From Enterovibrio norvegicus_B (lineage in GTDB: Bacteria > Pseudomonadota > Gammaproteobacteria > Enterobacterales > Vibrionaceae), in the NCBI RefSeq assembly GCF_002876705.1, contig NZ_MDAG01000079.1, positions 1 to 64,000 on the forward strand: a stretch of 64,000 nucleotides of DNA, written 5' to 3'. The notes under the pieces are model-generated. The model ran no database searches and was not told the origin of the DNA. It worked only from the letters and a program-made list of their open reading frames with translations. A program made the translations under genes and the position numbers. Numbering within the stretch: position 1 is the stretch's first letter; each line of letters begins with the position of its first letter. Of this stretch, positions 23,448 through 33,056 are shown in pieces.

Positions 23448-24740
23448 GTGACCAAAATAGTAGTAGTAGGTGGCGGTGCTGGTGGCCTGGAGCTAGCGAC
23501 AAAGCTTGGCCGTACGCTCGGACGTAAGGGGCGCGCACAAGTCACACTGGTTGACCGTAAATCGAGCCATTTATGGAAACCATTGCTTCACGAAGTTGCA
23601 ACGGGTTCATTGGATGAAGGTGTAGACGCAATCAGCTATCGCGCGCATGCAAAAAACCATCATTTCGAATTCCAATTAGGCAGCCTTTCTAACATTGACC
23701 GTGACACGAAAACCCTGACGCTTGCAGAGCTACGTGACGACGAAGACGGTGAATTGCTGATGCCACAACGTGAACTGTCCTATGACATTCTTGTGATGGC
23801 GATTGGCTCAACATCGAACGACTTTAATACTGAAGGTGTTCGCGACAACTGTATTTTCCTTGATAGTCCAGAACAAGCGCGTCGTTTCCGTAATGAAATG
23901 AACAATGAGTTTCTGAAACTTCACGCGAAATCGGGCCTCGGCTCTGTTGATATCGCCATCGTAGGTGGTGGCGCGACGGGGGTGGAGCTGTCTGCTGAGC
24001 TTCATAACGCAATTAAAGAACTGCACAACTACGGTTTCCAAGACCTAGACAGTTCTAAATTGAACGTGACCTTGGTAGAGGCGGGTGAGCGCATTCTTCC
24101 TGCATTGCCACCACGTATTTCTGGTTCTGCTCAGCAAGAATTGATCAAGTTAGGCGTAAACGTTCGCACGGCAACCATGGTTGTTAAAGCAGACGCAGAA
24201 GGCCTCACGACCAAAGATGGCGACAAGATCCCAGCACAAATCATGGTGTGGGCGGCGGGCATTAAAGCCCCTGACTTCATGAAAGACATCGCGGGTCTTG
24301 AAACCAACCGCATTAACCAATTGGTGGTGAAGCCAACACTCCAAACCACCCGTGACGAAGACATTTTCGTTATCGGTGACTGTGCAGCGTGCCTGCAAGA
24401 AGACGGTTCAATGGTGCCACCACGCGCGCAAGCCGCGCACCAAATGGCAAGCCGTTGTTTCAGCAACATTGTTGCGAAGCTAACAGACCGTGAACTGAAA
24501 GCGTACACGTATAAAGACCATGGTTCTTTGGTGTCACTCAGCCGTTTCTCTACCGTTGGTAGCTTGATGGGTAATTTGACCAAAGGTTCGATGATGGTTG
24601 AAGGCCGCATGGCACGTATTGTTTATGTGTCGCTGTACCGTATGCACCAAATCGCGTTGCATGGTCTGCTACGTACCGGTTTGATGATGCTGGTTAGCCG
24701 TATTAACCGCGTATTGCGTCCATCGCTAAAGCTGCACTAA
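23448..24740 (+). CDS. ndh: Type II NADH:quinone oxidoreductase
   Basis: Ndh is a single-subunit, non-proton-pumping respiratory enzyme that passes electrons from NADH to quinone at the inner membrane. The 430-aa protein has the FAD motif VVVGGGAGGLELA at 5-17, the NADH motif IAIVGGGATGVELSAEL at about 167-183, VFVIGDCAA near 308 and the C-terminal quinone and membrane-binding stretch RIVYVSLYRMHQIALHG. The GTG start has GTGAGGA upstream. It is controlled by the FNR site described above, and a terminator follows. Confidence 0.97.
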   Translation: MTKIVVVGGGAGGLELATKLGRTLGRKGRAQVTLVDRKSSHLWKPLLHEVATGSLDEGVDAISYRAHAKNHHFEFQLGSLSNIDRDTKTLTLAELRDDEDGELLMPQRELSYDILVMAIGSTSNDFNTEGVRDNCIFLDSPEQARRFRNEMNNEFLKLHAKSGLGSVDIAIVGGGATGVELSAELHNAIKELHNYGFQDLDSSKLNVTLVEAGERILPALPPRISGSAQQELIKLGVNVRTATMVVKADAEGLTTKDGDKIPAQIMVWAAGIKAPDFMKDIAGLETNRINQLVVKPTLQTTRDEDIFVIGDCAACLQEDGSMVPPRAQAAHQMASRCFSNIVAKLTDRELKAYTYKDHGSLVSLSRFSTVGSLMGNLTKGSMMVEGRMARIVYVSLYRMHQIALHGLLRTGLMMLVSRINRVLRPSLKLH

Positions 24741-24776
24741 ATCGATACCGTATCGAAACAGCACGTATTTTAAAGC

Positions 24777-24806
24777 GCCCAGACATGTTCTGGGCTTTTC
24801 TTTTCC
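24777..24806 (+). terminator. Terminator of ndh
   Basis: The stem GCCCAGA / TCTGGGC (24777-24783 and 24789-24795) is followed by TTTTCTTTT. It lies between ndh and the convergent cyclic-di-GMP gene. Confidence 0.75.
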
Positions 24807-24832
24807 TGCCATATGTCCCTTGTTCATTGATG

Positions 24833-27154
24833 TTAACTTTCTCGGATCGGTGGTTTCTCATGGCATGCACGGTGCCAATAAACGAGCTGTTCTTTAGGGA
24901 GCGGCCTTGATTTAAGAAACCCTTGTACATAATCACAACCTTTTTCAGACAGCCAATCGAGCTGTACCTGCGTTTCAACACCTTCTGCGACGACATCAAT
25001 GTCGATAGCGTGCGAGAGGTTGATGATCGCAGAGCATAAACGGGATGATTTACTGTCAGGGAGCGCGACATCGGTGATGAAGCTTCGGTCTATTTTCAAT
25101 ACATCAAACGGATACAAACTCAGCAAAGACAACGAAGAGTAGCCTGTTCCGAAATCATCGAGGTATAAACGAATACCGAGTGCGCGAAGTCCGTTGAGTG
25201 CCTCTAAGGCAACATTCTCGTTACCAATGAGTGTCGATTCAGTGATTTCGATACCGAGCTTTTGCGCTGGGAATGAATGACGAGAGAGCAGGGTTTTAAC
25301 GAAGTCGACAAAGCTGGGAGATTGAAGTTGCTTGGCTGACACGTTGACTGTTATGCCGGGAAACGTGTGGTTATCTGCGTTGATGTACCAATTATCGAGC
25401 TGTTTACACACTTCAACAAACACCCAGTTTCCAATGCGATGAATGTGATTTGTATCTTCCGCAATGGGAATGAAATCGGCGGGAGAGACTTGCCCAATGT
25501 TAGGGTTGTTCCAGCGCAGAAGGGCTTCGAAGTGTTCAACGCGATTGTTTTTCAAGATGGGTTGGTACATGAGGTAGAGCTGTTCGAGCTCAACGGCCTG
25601 ACTGAGTTCTTGTTCAATGTTAAACCTTGCTTGAACTTGTTTAAGCATGCGTTCTTCATAAAAAGAGATGGATGCGCCGCTCTCCTTGGCATGATACATC
25701 GCGATATCGGCTTGTTGGATGATATCCAGCAAGGTGAATTGTGGGTCTGTGATTGCAGAAATGCCGATGCTAGCGCCCAGTTGTATGTTGTGTTCATCGA
25801 TAATGTAATTGTCGCTGATCGCGCTGAGGTAACGGGTGGCGAACGTGAGTGACGTTACTTTGCACGTTATGCCGCTTAGACACACCACAAATTCATCTCC
25901 CCCAAACCTGAAAACTCTATGATTGTCTTGTGTGATGTTTAACAAGCGTTTTGCAACTTCTCTCAGTAGGCGATCACCGATCAGGTGGCCTAGCGAATCA
26001 TTGACATTTTTAAATCGGTCTAAATCGATGAAAAGCAGTGAGAAACCGTCGCTAACACCTTGGCTTATCTTTTGTTTTTCTTCTTTGAGGTTTTTTTCGA
26101 GCGCGACGCGATTGTGCAGGGTAGTTAGTTGGTCGTGGCGAGCCTGAAAACGGAGTTTCTTGGTTTGTTCTTTCACAAGTTTGCTTGCGAGCTGCAAGCG
26201 ATTGGAATATGACCAAATACAGGCTGCTGTTGCCACGGTAAGCAACATGGTGAGAATCATGACGATTAAACTGTATATGCTTTCTACTTCGCCGTAATTC
26301 AGAGGCTGAAACTCAATCCATACGCCTTCTTCATTACCCGGAATGGCCACTAAATGTCGCACACTGGGGTAGGTGGCATTGATCTTTTCTAATGATGTCG
26401 TTTGATACAGAGCAGAGGTGCTGCCTTTGTTGCTAAACTGAGGCGTGACGGTGATATGCAGGGTTTTTCCGATTTTTTCATGTGGCCAAATAGCACCAAA
26501 AAAGTCCTCAAAATACAGGGTGGATGTGAGGAAACCTCGCAATGCATTTTTATCCACGATCGCAGAAAATAGTCGTAATCCTCCACCATGTTCATCTTTG
26601 AAGAAGTGGCTTTCTGGACTTCGCTGGAAAAAAGCGCGCTCCATGGCAAAAACAAATTCGCATTGAGAATCGGCGCGCCATCCCACATAGGTTTTGGTAT
26701 GTGTTTCGGGGGAAACATACAACACCGGAAACGTGTATTTGTTTAGTGCGGATCCACAGCGAGTCGGTGTTTCAGGGTAAAGAGTAAACTGCGCATAGTC
26801 CTTATCTTCCTGCTCAACCACGTCACGAACAAATTGATGTGCTGTGTTTTTATCTACCTTAGGTGTCCAAAATACAGCATGAATGCCGTCATTTTTTTTC
26901 GTTCTTGACGCAAGGAATTGTTGAAAGGTTTCCTTATCCAATGTTTGGCTGTTTTGAAAATACAACTGTCCGGAGAATTGTAATTCTTGGAACGAGTACA
27001 GGGATTTCTCTAACGCATTTAATCGTTGTTCGACTAACGCTTCAAACGTGCTGAGTTGTTTCTCTTTCTCTAATTTTTTTACTGATAGCCCACTGAAGTA
27101 TGCAAGGCCGGCGCCTATAAGAAATATCGCCCAAGGTAACGTTGTTATTCGCAT
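24833..27154 (-). CDS. CHASE-GGDEF-EAL cyclic-di-GMP enzyme
   Basis: This is a 773-aa inner-membrane protein. Membrane segments at about 5-23 and 293-316 frame a periplasmic CHASE sensor (about 55-260, with FWTPKVDKNTAHQF and RLFSAIVDKN). The cytoplasmic part has a diguanylate cyclase domain with intact RFGGDEFVV near 418-426, then a phosphodiesterase domain with intact EALLRW near 542, EITES, LDDFGTGYSSLS and KIDRSF. Both catalytic signatures are complete, so it could be bifunctional. It probably converts an external signal into changes of biofilm or motility. The gene stands alone. Confidence 0.95.
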   Translation of the reverse strand: MRITTLPWAIFLIGAGLAYFSGLSVKKLEKEKQLSTFEALVEQRLNALEKSLYSFQELQFSGQLYFQNSQTLDKETFQQFLASRTKKNDGIHAVFWTPKVDKNTAHQFVRDVVEQEDKDYAQFTLYPETPTRCGSALNKYTFPVLYVSPETHTKTYVGWRADSQCEFVFAMERAFFQRSPESHFFKDEHGGGLRLFSAIVDKNALRGFLTSTLYFEDFFGAIWPHEKIGKTLHITVTPQFSNKGSTSALYQTTSLEKINATYPSVRHLVAIPGNEEGVWIEFQPLNYGEVESIYSLIVMILTMLLTVATAACIWSYSNRLQLASKLVKEQTKKLRFQARHDQLTTLHNRVALEKNLKEEKQKISQGVSDGFSLLFIDLDRFKNVNDSLGHLIGDRLLREVAKRLLNITQDNHRVFRFGGDEFVVCLSGITCKVTSLTFATRYLSAISDNYIIDEHNIQLGASIGISAITDPQFTLLDIIQQADIAMYHAKESGASISFYEERMLKQVQARFNIEQELSQAVELEQLYLMYQPILKNNRVEHFEALLRWNNPNIGQVSPADFIPIAEDTNHIHRIGNWVFVEVCKQLDNWYINADNHTFPGITVNVSAKQLQSPSFVDFVKTLLSRHSFPAQKLGIEITESTLIGNENVALEALNGLRALGIRLYLDDFGTGYSSLSLLSLYPFDVLKIDRSFITDVALPDSKSSRLCSAIINLSHAIDIDVVAEGVETQVQLDWLSEKGCDYVQGFLKSRPLPKEQLVYWHRACHEKPPIRES

Positions 27155-27491
27155 GGTAGCTATTTGGTAGATTACTGATAGACAACATTATATTGAGCAA
27201 AGTGACAGTTTCTTTTTGAATATATTGCAATAAGGTTTCAGTCTATCTGGTCTTTTTTGTCTTTCCGTATATTTTTTATTTATTTCAATGCTTTGAGGCT
27301 ATTTTTGTTGCGGGGCCGCTTTTGATGCAGAAAGCGTCGTTTTGGATTTTTGCGACAAATCTGAGCCTTTAATGTAATCACATGAAATCTTGGAATGGGG
27401 GGGATTTATACCCAAAACAAGCGCGCTTTCTCTGCGGGCTGCTTGATGGTTTGGGTATAAACATGATGAGGACGCGTTTGAGTATGTAAAG
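27155..27491. repeat. Intergenic region with 12-bp perfect inverted repeat
   Basis: TTTATACCCAAA (27405-27416) and TTTGGGTATAAA (27450-27461) are exact inverse copies. The inner arms CAAGC and GCTTG extend them, giving a large hairpin just past the GNAT stop. A related start, TTTATACCC, appears near 36625. I recall similar TATACCC elements dispersed in Vibrio genomes. There is no gene here; 27155-27400 is AT-rich with T-runs. Confidence 0.55.
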
Positions 27492-28055
27492 TTAGTGAGT
27501 TATAAACCCAAGGTCACTGGGCACCAAACTGTATACCAAACCTTCTTTGGCTTCGCCGTTATACATGTAGCGATTTCTCGCGCGGCACTCATAGGTAGCT
27601 TGAAGTTTTTCCGCTATGCGAATGCTGGCTGCGTTTGCAGGGTCCATCACCAGTTCTAAACGGGTAAGCAATAAGTGGCTGAAAGCGAGGCTGGCAATGG
27701 CTTCTGTAGCTTCTAGGGCATACGCGCGCCCTTGATACTTTGTGGCTATCCAATAACCAAGGTTTGCAAGGTTAGCGACGCTATCAATGCTCGACACATA
27801 AACACAACCAACGAGGTCTCCACTGTCTTGCTCGAAGACGGCAAGTTCATAGCTGCTGCCCGTTAGCCAACCTTGTCGGCTGCGGTTTATCCACGCTTCT
27901 GCATCCAATTCATCAAAGCCCTCACTGCACCAATCAAGCCAAGGTGAAATGCTGTCGGCTGAGAAACTGATGGCACGTTGTAGTGGTTGAACATCCACAC
28001 GCTTTAGTGCGCGAAGAAGCAGGCGATCTGTTTGAAATTCCAAGTTTGCTTGCAT
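27492..28055 (-). CDS. GNAT N-acetyltransferase (RimJ/RimL type)
   Basis: The 187-aa acetyltransferase has the N-terminal FQTDRLLLRALKRVDVQPL, the acetyl-CoA site NLGYWIATKYQGRAYALEA (about 98-116) and the C-terminal DPANAASIRIAEKLQ. This layout resembles ribosomal-protein Ser/Ala acetyltransferases such as RimL, but the target cannot be assigned. It lies alone upstream of a terminator belonging to csiV, so it has its own promoter. Confidence 0.82.
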   Translation of the reverse strand: MQANLEFQTDRLLLRALKRVDVQPLQRAISFSADSISPWLDWCSEGFDELDAEAWINRSRQGWLTGSSYELAVFEQDSGDLVGCVYVSSIDSVANLANLGYWIATKYQGRAYALEATEAIASLAFSHLLLTRLELVMDPANAASIRIAEKLQATYECRARNRYMYNGEAKEGLVYSLVPSDLGFITH

Positions 28056-28118
28056 GGTGTTAAATGCACTTAATTAGGATAAGAAAGGACTTCAATGCGT
28101 AACATTGAATGTAGTTGA

Positions 28119-28142
28119 ATAAAAACGCCCTCAGTGAGGGCG
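28119..28142 (-). terminator. Terminator of csiV transcript
   Basis: On the minus strand CGCCCTC-ACT-GAGGGCG is followed by TTTTTATT. It stands eight bases past the csiV stop. Confidence 0.85.
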
Positions 28143-28149
28143 CTATGTA

Positions 28150-28998
28150 TTAGTTTGCTTTCGTGACCTGAATGATCAAGCCCATGAGAGGATGGTCGAG
28201 GTAGTGAATTTCCCCACTGCGCATCCGACGTTTCTGCTCAAAGGCATAAGGCTGAAGGAATTTTTCAATGGCGTAGCTACGTTCTAGTTTTTGCAGACCC
28301 GCAAAGCTCACGTCATCATTTGGTGTGCCGACAGCAGCAACATTGGTTGTGGTTGCTTCACCATCCTGCGCGATGTCTTGCAATACAGTGTCTGATTGAC
28401 CTGCTAATGGGGCAGGGACGGCACTGACATCTTGCAGCACTTTACGTTCGCCCGGCTCACGCAGCACAAGATCGGTTTCTATAAACAGGTAGTGCTGAAC
28501 GTATACACGGATGAAACCGTCGAGTTCATACATCGAACCGCTTTTCTTTTCGGTACCATCACCACCAACGGTTTGCACGCCTTTCGGTGTACCGTCTTTG
28601 TAATAGTCTTTGCCGTAGTTGTTACCCGCAGCCATACGCATTTTTGGCATGGCGCCTCTGCTTCCGTCATTTTGACGCCAAGCAACGTGCACTAAAGGCT
28701 TAAAACCAGCATGGCGCGATAAGCGGTTAAATTCTGCGTTTAATTTCCATTCGCTTTTTGGCAAAAGGGTCAATCCACGCGCAGCCATTGACGCAGAATC
28801 ATAGGCTGAAACTGCGTTAGACAAGTTGATACCACCCGGCGCTTCTGGCCAGTTTTCTTTCACTGCATCAGGGCTCTGGTTTCTTTTAAAGACGATAACT
28901 TCAACGTCATAAAGGCGTTCAGCCATCGTTTGCCAGCTAATGGTGCACAGCAGCAGGAAAATTAGCTTCTTCAAAGCATTACTCCGTTTCGAATACAT
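28150..28998 (-). CDS. csiV: CsiV-like periplasmic peptidoglycan-binding protein
   Basis: This 282-aa protein has a Sec signal peptide (about 1-26, ending TMA) and starts after cleavage with ERLYDVEVIVFKRN, the typical opening of CsiV. CsiV was described in Vibrio cholerae as a peptidoglycan-binding factor needed for growth with D-amino acids and acting with the LpoA-PBP1a system. Its last part, YLDHPLMGLIIQV, is also conserved. As in Vibrio, it lies directly after mfd on the same strand (15 bases), so the two are co-transcribed. Confidence 0.87.
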   Translation of the reverse strand: MYSKRSNALKKLIFLLLCTISWQTMAERLYDVEVIVFKRNQSPDAVKENWPEAPGGINLSNAVSAYDSASMAARGLTLLPKSEWKLNAEFNRLSRHAGFKPLVHVAWRQNDGSRGAMPKMRMAAGNNYGKDYYKDGTPKGVQTVGGDGTEKKSGSMYELDGFIRVYVQHYLFIETDLVLREPGERKVLQDVSAVPAPLAGQSDTVLQDIAQDGEATTTNVAAVGTPNDDVSFAGLQKLERSYAIEKFLQPYAFEQKRRMRSGEIHYLDHPLMGLIIQVTKAN

Positions 28999-29013
28999 AT
29001 GACTGCCTTAGAC

Positions 29014-32000
29014 TCAGGCAACCAATAAATTGTCAGCAAATTGCGTTAAAAGTGTTTCGATAAACGCGACCCGCTCACGTCGATCTGTCAGCGGTTCAGC
29101 GATTTTTAGCTTTGTGGGTCCATCAAAACGGTAACGACTCGGGTGGGATTGTAACAGACCCACTAAGAAGCCGGGATCAATTTGGGCGTTTTGAGTAAAC
29201 TCGATCACACCACCTCTGTCGTGCGCGTCAATTTTTCTTACACCCAGACGTGCCGCGTCTAGTTTTATTTGCTGAATCGTCAGCAAGTTTGTGGCCGCAT
29301 CTGGCAATAAGCCAAAGCGATCAATCAGTTCGACACGTAACTCTTCCACATCATCTTGTGATTTCGCGCCTGCAATACGTTTGTAAAGCGACAAGCGGGT
29401 ATTGATGTCGGGTATGTATGCATCTGGCAACAAAGCGGGTAGGCGCAGTTCAACATCGGTTTGTTGGTTCAGCAGTTCTTCCAGCGACGGTTCTTTGCCT
29501 TCTTTCAATGCTTCAACAGCTTGTTCAAGCATTTCCATGTAAAGGGTGAAACCGATGGATTGGATTTGACCACTTTGCTCATCACCCAATAACTCACCTG
29601 CGCCACGGATTTCCAGATCGTGGGTTGCCAGCGTGAACCCTGCCCCCAAATCTTCCAAAGACGCGATGGCTTCAAGACGTTTCACGGCGTCTTTGGTCAT
29701 ACGCTTTGGATGCGGTGTGAGTAGATACGCATAAGCTTGGTGATGCGAACGACCCACACGGCCGCGAAGCTGGTGCAACTGCGCCAAACCGAAGCGATCA
29801 GCACGATCCATGATGATGGTGTTCGCGGTGGGTACGTCGATACCTGTTTCAATGATGGTGGTACACACCAAGACATTAAAACGTTGGTGATAAAAATCAG
29901 ACATTATGCGCTCAAGTTCGCGTTCACGCATTTGCCCATGAGCGACGGTAATGCGCGCCTCTGGCACAAGTTCCGCCAATTCATCCGCGGTTTTCTCGAT
30001 GCTGTCGATGTCGTTGTGGAGGAAATAAACCTGACCACCACGCATGATTTCACGCAGCATGGCTTCACGAACCAAGTTCTTGTCGGTTTCGCGCACAAAG
30101 GTTTTGATGGCGAGACGACGTGAAGGCGGTGTGGCGATGATTGAAAGATCGCGCATGCCGCTCATTGCCATGTTCAAGGTACGAGGGATTGGCGTTGCGG
30201 TCAGCGTGAGAATATCGACATCTGCGCGCATTGCTTTCACTTTCTCTTTCTGACGCACACCAAAGCGGTGCTCTTCATCGACGATAAGTAAACCAAGGTC
30301 TTGGAACTTCACGTCGCTTTGCAGCAATTTGTGGGTGCCGATCAGAATGTCGACTTTCCCTTCTGCGGCATCCGCAAGGATGAGTTTTTGCTCTTTGGCG
30401 GACTTAAAGCGTGAAAGCACTTCTACGCGAACGGGTTGGTTGGCAAAACGGTCGCGGAAGTTTTCAAAGTGTTGCTGTGCCAATAGCGTCGTTGGTACGA
30501 GCACGGCAACTTGTTTGCTGTTGTTTGCGGCCAAGAAGGTCGCGCGCATGGCGACTTCGGTTTTACCAAAGCCCACATCACCACAAACAAGGCGATCCAT
30601 GGCAATAGGCTGACACATGTCAGACAGCACGGCATTGATCGCTTGTTTCTGATCGGCGGTTTCTTCAAACGGGAAGTTGGCGCAGAAATCGAGGTACGCT
30701 TCTCTATCGTGCTTAAAGGCAAAGCCTGGTTTGGTGGCACGTTTTGCGTATACATCCAACAGTTCAGCCGCCACGTCTCGGACTTTTTCAGCCGCCTTCT
30801 TACGGGCTTTTTCCCATACATCGCCACCTAAACGGTGAAGTGGGGCGGTTTCTTCCGCACCGCCGCTGTAACGGCTGATCAAGTGCAGTGAAGCGACGGG
30901 AACATAAAGCTTTGAGCCTTGCTGATATTCCAAGGTGACGTATTCAGTTTCGATGCCGCCTGCTTCGAGCGTTTGTAATCCAATATAACGACCCACACCG
31001 TGCTCAAGGTGAACGACGGGCTGACCTGGCTGCAGCTCTGCCAGGTTACGGATCAAGGTATCGCTATTGCTGGTGGTTTTTTTGTTGTCGCGACGACGTT
31101 GTTGCACGACGCGCGCACCCAATAAATTGCTTTCACAAATCAGTGCGAATTTCGGATCTTCCGAGATAAAGCCTATCTCTGCGGGGCCAACAACCAACGC
31201 GAACAGGCTCGGGGAGGCAATGGCCTCATCCAAGGATTCGCAAACCATAGGGCGGATTTTAATGCGCGCCAACAAATCGAGCATGGCTTCGCGACGGCCT
31301 TCCGTCTCAACAGAGAAAACGATTTTGCCGTTGAAGTCTTCTGAGAATTTGCGCAGCGCACCTAGCGGTTCTTTGAGTTGCTGATTAACGGTCAGTTCAG
31401 GCAACAACGAAATGGCGGCATTTTGACGGCCAGCTTTGTTGTCTGTGGTTTCGCGTTCTAGCTTGATGCGAGGGTAGGCTTTGAATGCAGAAAACAGCTC
31501 GTCGACGGTTTGCCATAACTCATTAGGCGCGAGCAATGGGCGCATCGGATCAACGCGTCGTTGGTCAAAACGGTAATCTGCATCAGCAAGGAAGCTGCGT
31601 ACCGAGGTTTCCAAATCGCCTGAGGTCAGAAGTAAGGTGTTTTCTGGCAGGTAATCAAACAGCGTTTCTGTGTGCTCAAAGAAAAGCGGCTGCCAGTACT
31701 CGATGCCCGATGGCCATGTTTTCTTGCTGACCTGTTGGTAAATCGATTCGGGTTCACGGCGCGCGTCAAAGCGCTCTCGCCAACGACCACGGAATTGCTC
31801 TACGGCGTCATCATCGGTTGGGAATTCGTGCGCGGGAAGCAGGTTGATCTGGTCAAGTTCTTGTGTCGAACGTTGATTCTCAGGGTCGAACTCACGAATG
31901 GTATCGACTTCATCATCAAAGAAATCGATACGATACGGTTGGTTAGACCCCATAGGGAACAAATCGATGATCGAACCACGACTGGCGTATTCACCATGTT

Positions 32001-32478
32001 CAATCACTTGATCCACATGGCGATAGCCTGAAAGCTCAAGCTGATGGCGCAGTTTTTCCAGTGAAACGCGGTCGCCTTTCTTTACGATCAACGCGTGTTG
32101 AACCAAGAATGAGCGCGGCATGACACGTTGTAACAGCGTGCTTACCGGAATAATAACGATGCCAGAGGTTTGCTGAGGCAATTGGTACAAGCGTGCAATG
32201 CGGTCAGAAATAATGTCTTGGTGCGGCGAGAAATTGTCGTAAGGCAATGTCTCCCAATCAGGGAACACATGGCATTCGCTGCCAGTGAACTGGCTAATTT
32301 CTGGCTGTAACTTCAATGCGGTTTGATTGTCAGGCACCACGAGCAACATCATTCTGTGTTGCTGATTGGCAAGTTGGGCAATCGTAAGGGGCAGCGCAGA
32401 GCCAAGTAAGTTGGCAATAACGCGCGTGTCGCCGGCCTTTTCTGGGGCAGGCAAAGTAAATAAGGCTGAGTTAGTCAT
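29014..32478 (-). CDS. mfd: Transcription-repair coupling factor
   Basis: Mfd removes RNA polymerase stalled at DNA lesions and recruits UvrA. The 1154-aa length is normal. The order is the UvrB-like N-terminal module (about 1-350), the RNA polymerase-interacting domain (about 470-550, with HLEHGVGRYIGL), and the superfamily 2 translocase with Walker A GDVGFGKTE, box DEEHRFG, TATPIPRTLNMA, QLRGRVGRS and the TRG region, then the C-terminal regulatory domain. It lies between a PilZ gene and csiV, all on the minus strand. Confidence 0.98.
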   Translation of the reverse strand: MTNSALFTLPAPEKAGDTRVIANLLGSALPLTIAQLANQQHRMMLLVVPDNQTALKLQPEISQFTGSECHVFPDWETLPYDNFSPHQDIISDRIARLYQLPQQTSGIVIIPVSTLLQRVMPRSFLVQHALIVKKGDRVSLEKLRHQLELSGYRHVDQVIEHGEYASRGSIIDLFPMGSNQPYRIDFFDDEVDTIREFDPENQRSTQELDQINLLPAHEFPTDDDAVEQFRGRWRERFDARREPESIYQQVSKKTWPSGIEYWQPLFFEHTETLFDYLPENTLLLTSGDLETSVRSFLADADYRFDQRRVDPMRPLLAPNELWQTVDELFSAFKAYPRIKLERETTDNKAGRQNAAISLLPELTVNQQLKEPLGALRKFSEDFNGKIVFSVETEGRREAMLDLLARIKIRPMVCESLDEAIASPSLFALVVGPAEIGFISEDPKFALICESNLLGARVVQQRRRDNKKTTSNSDTLIRNLAELQPGQPVVHLEHGVGRYIGLQTLEAGGIETEYVTLEYQQGSKLYVPVASLHLISRYSGGAEETAPLHRLGGDVWEKARKKAAEKVRDVAAELLDVYAKRATKPGFAFKHDREAYLDFCANFPFEETADQKQAINAVLSDMCQPIAMDRLVCGDVGFGKTEVAMRATFLAANNSKQVAVLVPTTLLAQQHFENFRDRFANQPVRVEVLSRFKSAKEQKLILADAAEGKVDILIGTHKLLQSDVKFQDLGLLIVDEEHRFGVRQKEKVKAMRADVDILTLTATPIPRTLNMAMSGMRDLSIIATPPSRRLAIKTFVRETDKNLVREAMLREIMRGGQVYFLHNDIDSIEKTADELAELVPEARITVAHGQMRERELERIMSDFYHQRFNVLVCTTIIETGIDVPTANTIIMDRADRFGLAQLHQLRGRVGRSHHQAYAYLLTPHPKRMTKDAVKRLEAIASLEDLGAGFTLATHDLEIRGAGELLGDEQSGQIQSIGFTLYMEMLEQAVEALKEGKEPSLEELLNQQTDVELRLPALLPDAYIPDINTRLSLYKRIAGAKSQDDVEELRVELIDRFGLLPDAATNLLTIQQIKLDAARLGVRKIDAHDRGGVIEFTQNAQIDPGFLVGLLQSHPSRYRFDGPTKLKIAEPLTDRRERVAFIETLLTQFADNLLVA

Positions 32479-32489
32479 CGAATTGTGGC

Positions 32490-33056
32490 TTAGTTATTTC
32501 TTTCCATTGCGCGTTGACGAAGCAGCTTTTGTTGCTGATGCAACGCGGCACGAATAAGGACATCTTTGTCGTCTTCTTGTAATCGTGTGTATTTCACACC
32601 CACGGCATACTTACCATTCTTTTCTTTTATGCCGTAGACGCTACCGTAACAGTAAATCGCTGAGGGCGGGTTCTCAAGAAAGAGTTTAAGACGAACGTGC
32701 TGACCTTTTTGGAAGGGCTTTTTGGCGATAAAGGTTAAGCTACTGGCACCAAAGGTCTCGGTTTGATGACGTAATGTCGGGTCGTCTTGCTGAGACAACA
32801 TGAAACCGAGTAAAAGATTAATTTTTTCATTTTGGGCATGCAAAAATTTCGACAGCGCCTGGCTGTTGTCATGGTGCAGTGCGTGAAGTTCTTTTTCAAC
32901 GCCGCCATCGAGCTCGCTGCATTCACTGGCGATCCGAAAGGCAATAGGGATTTCACGTTCAAATTCGACATCAGAGGGAACGCGCTCACCTTCGTCCAAT
33001 ACTTCTACATTGATCTTTAGATGTGCGTGTACCGAAAAATATTCATCCTGACTCAT
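32490..33056 (-). CDS. PilZ-like domain protein (PlzB-type)
   Basis: This 188-aa cytoplasmic protein has a helical middle part and a C-terminal beta-barrel with GASSLTFIAKKPFQKGQHVRLKLFLENPP and YAVGVKYTRLQEDDKD, which has PilZ character. The usual c-di-GMP signature (RxxxR and D/N-x-S-x-x-G) is not intact: the second reads GASSLTF. It may therefore not bind the nucleotide. In V. cholerae a divergent PilZ protein (PlzB) lies next to mfd, which fits. It is 11 bases upstream of mfd, so they probably form one operon. Confidence 0.75.
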   Translation of the reverse strand: MSQDEYFSVHAHLKINVEVLDEGERVPSDVEFEREIPIAFRIASECSELDGGVEKELHALHHDNSQALSKFLHAQNEKINLLLGFMLSQQDDPTLRHQTETFGASSLTFIAKKPFQKGQHVRLKLFLENPPSAIYCYGSVYGIKEKNGKYAVGVKYTRLQEDDKDVLIRAALHQQQKLLRQRAMERNN

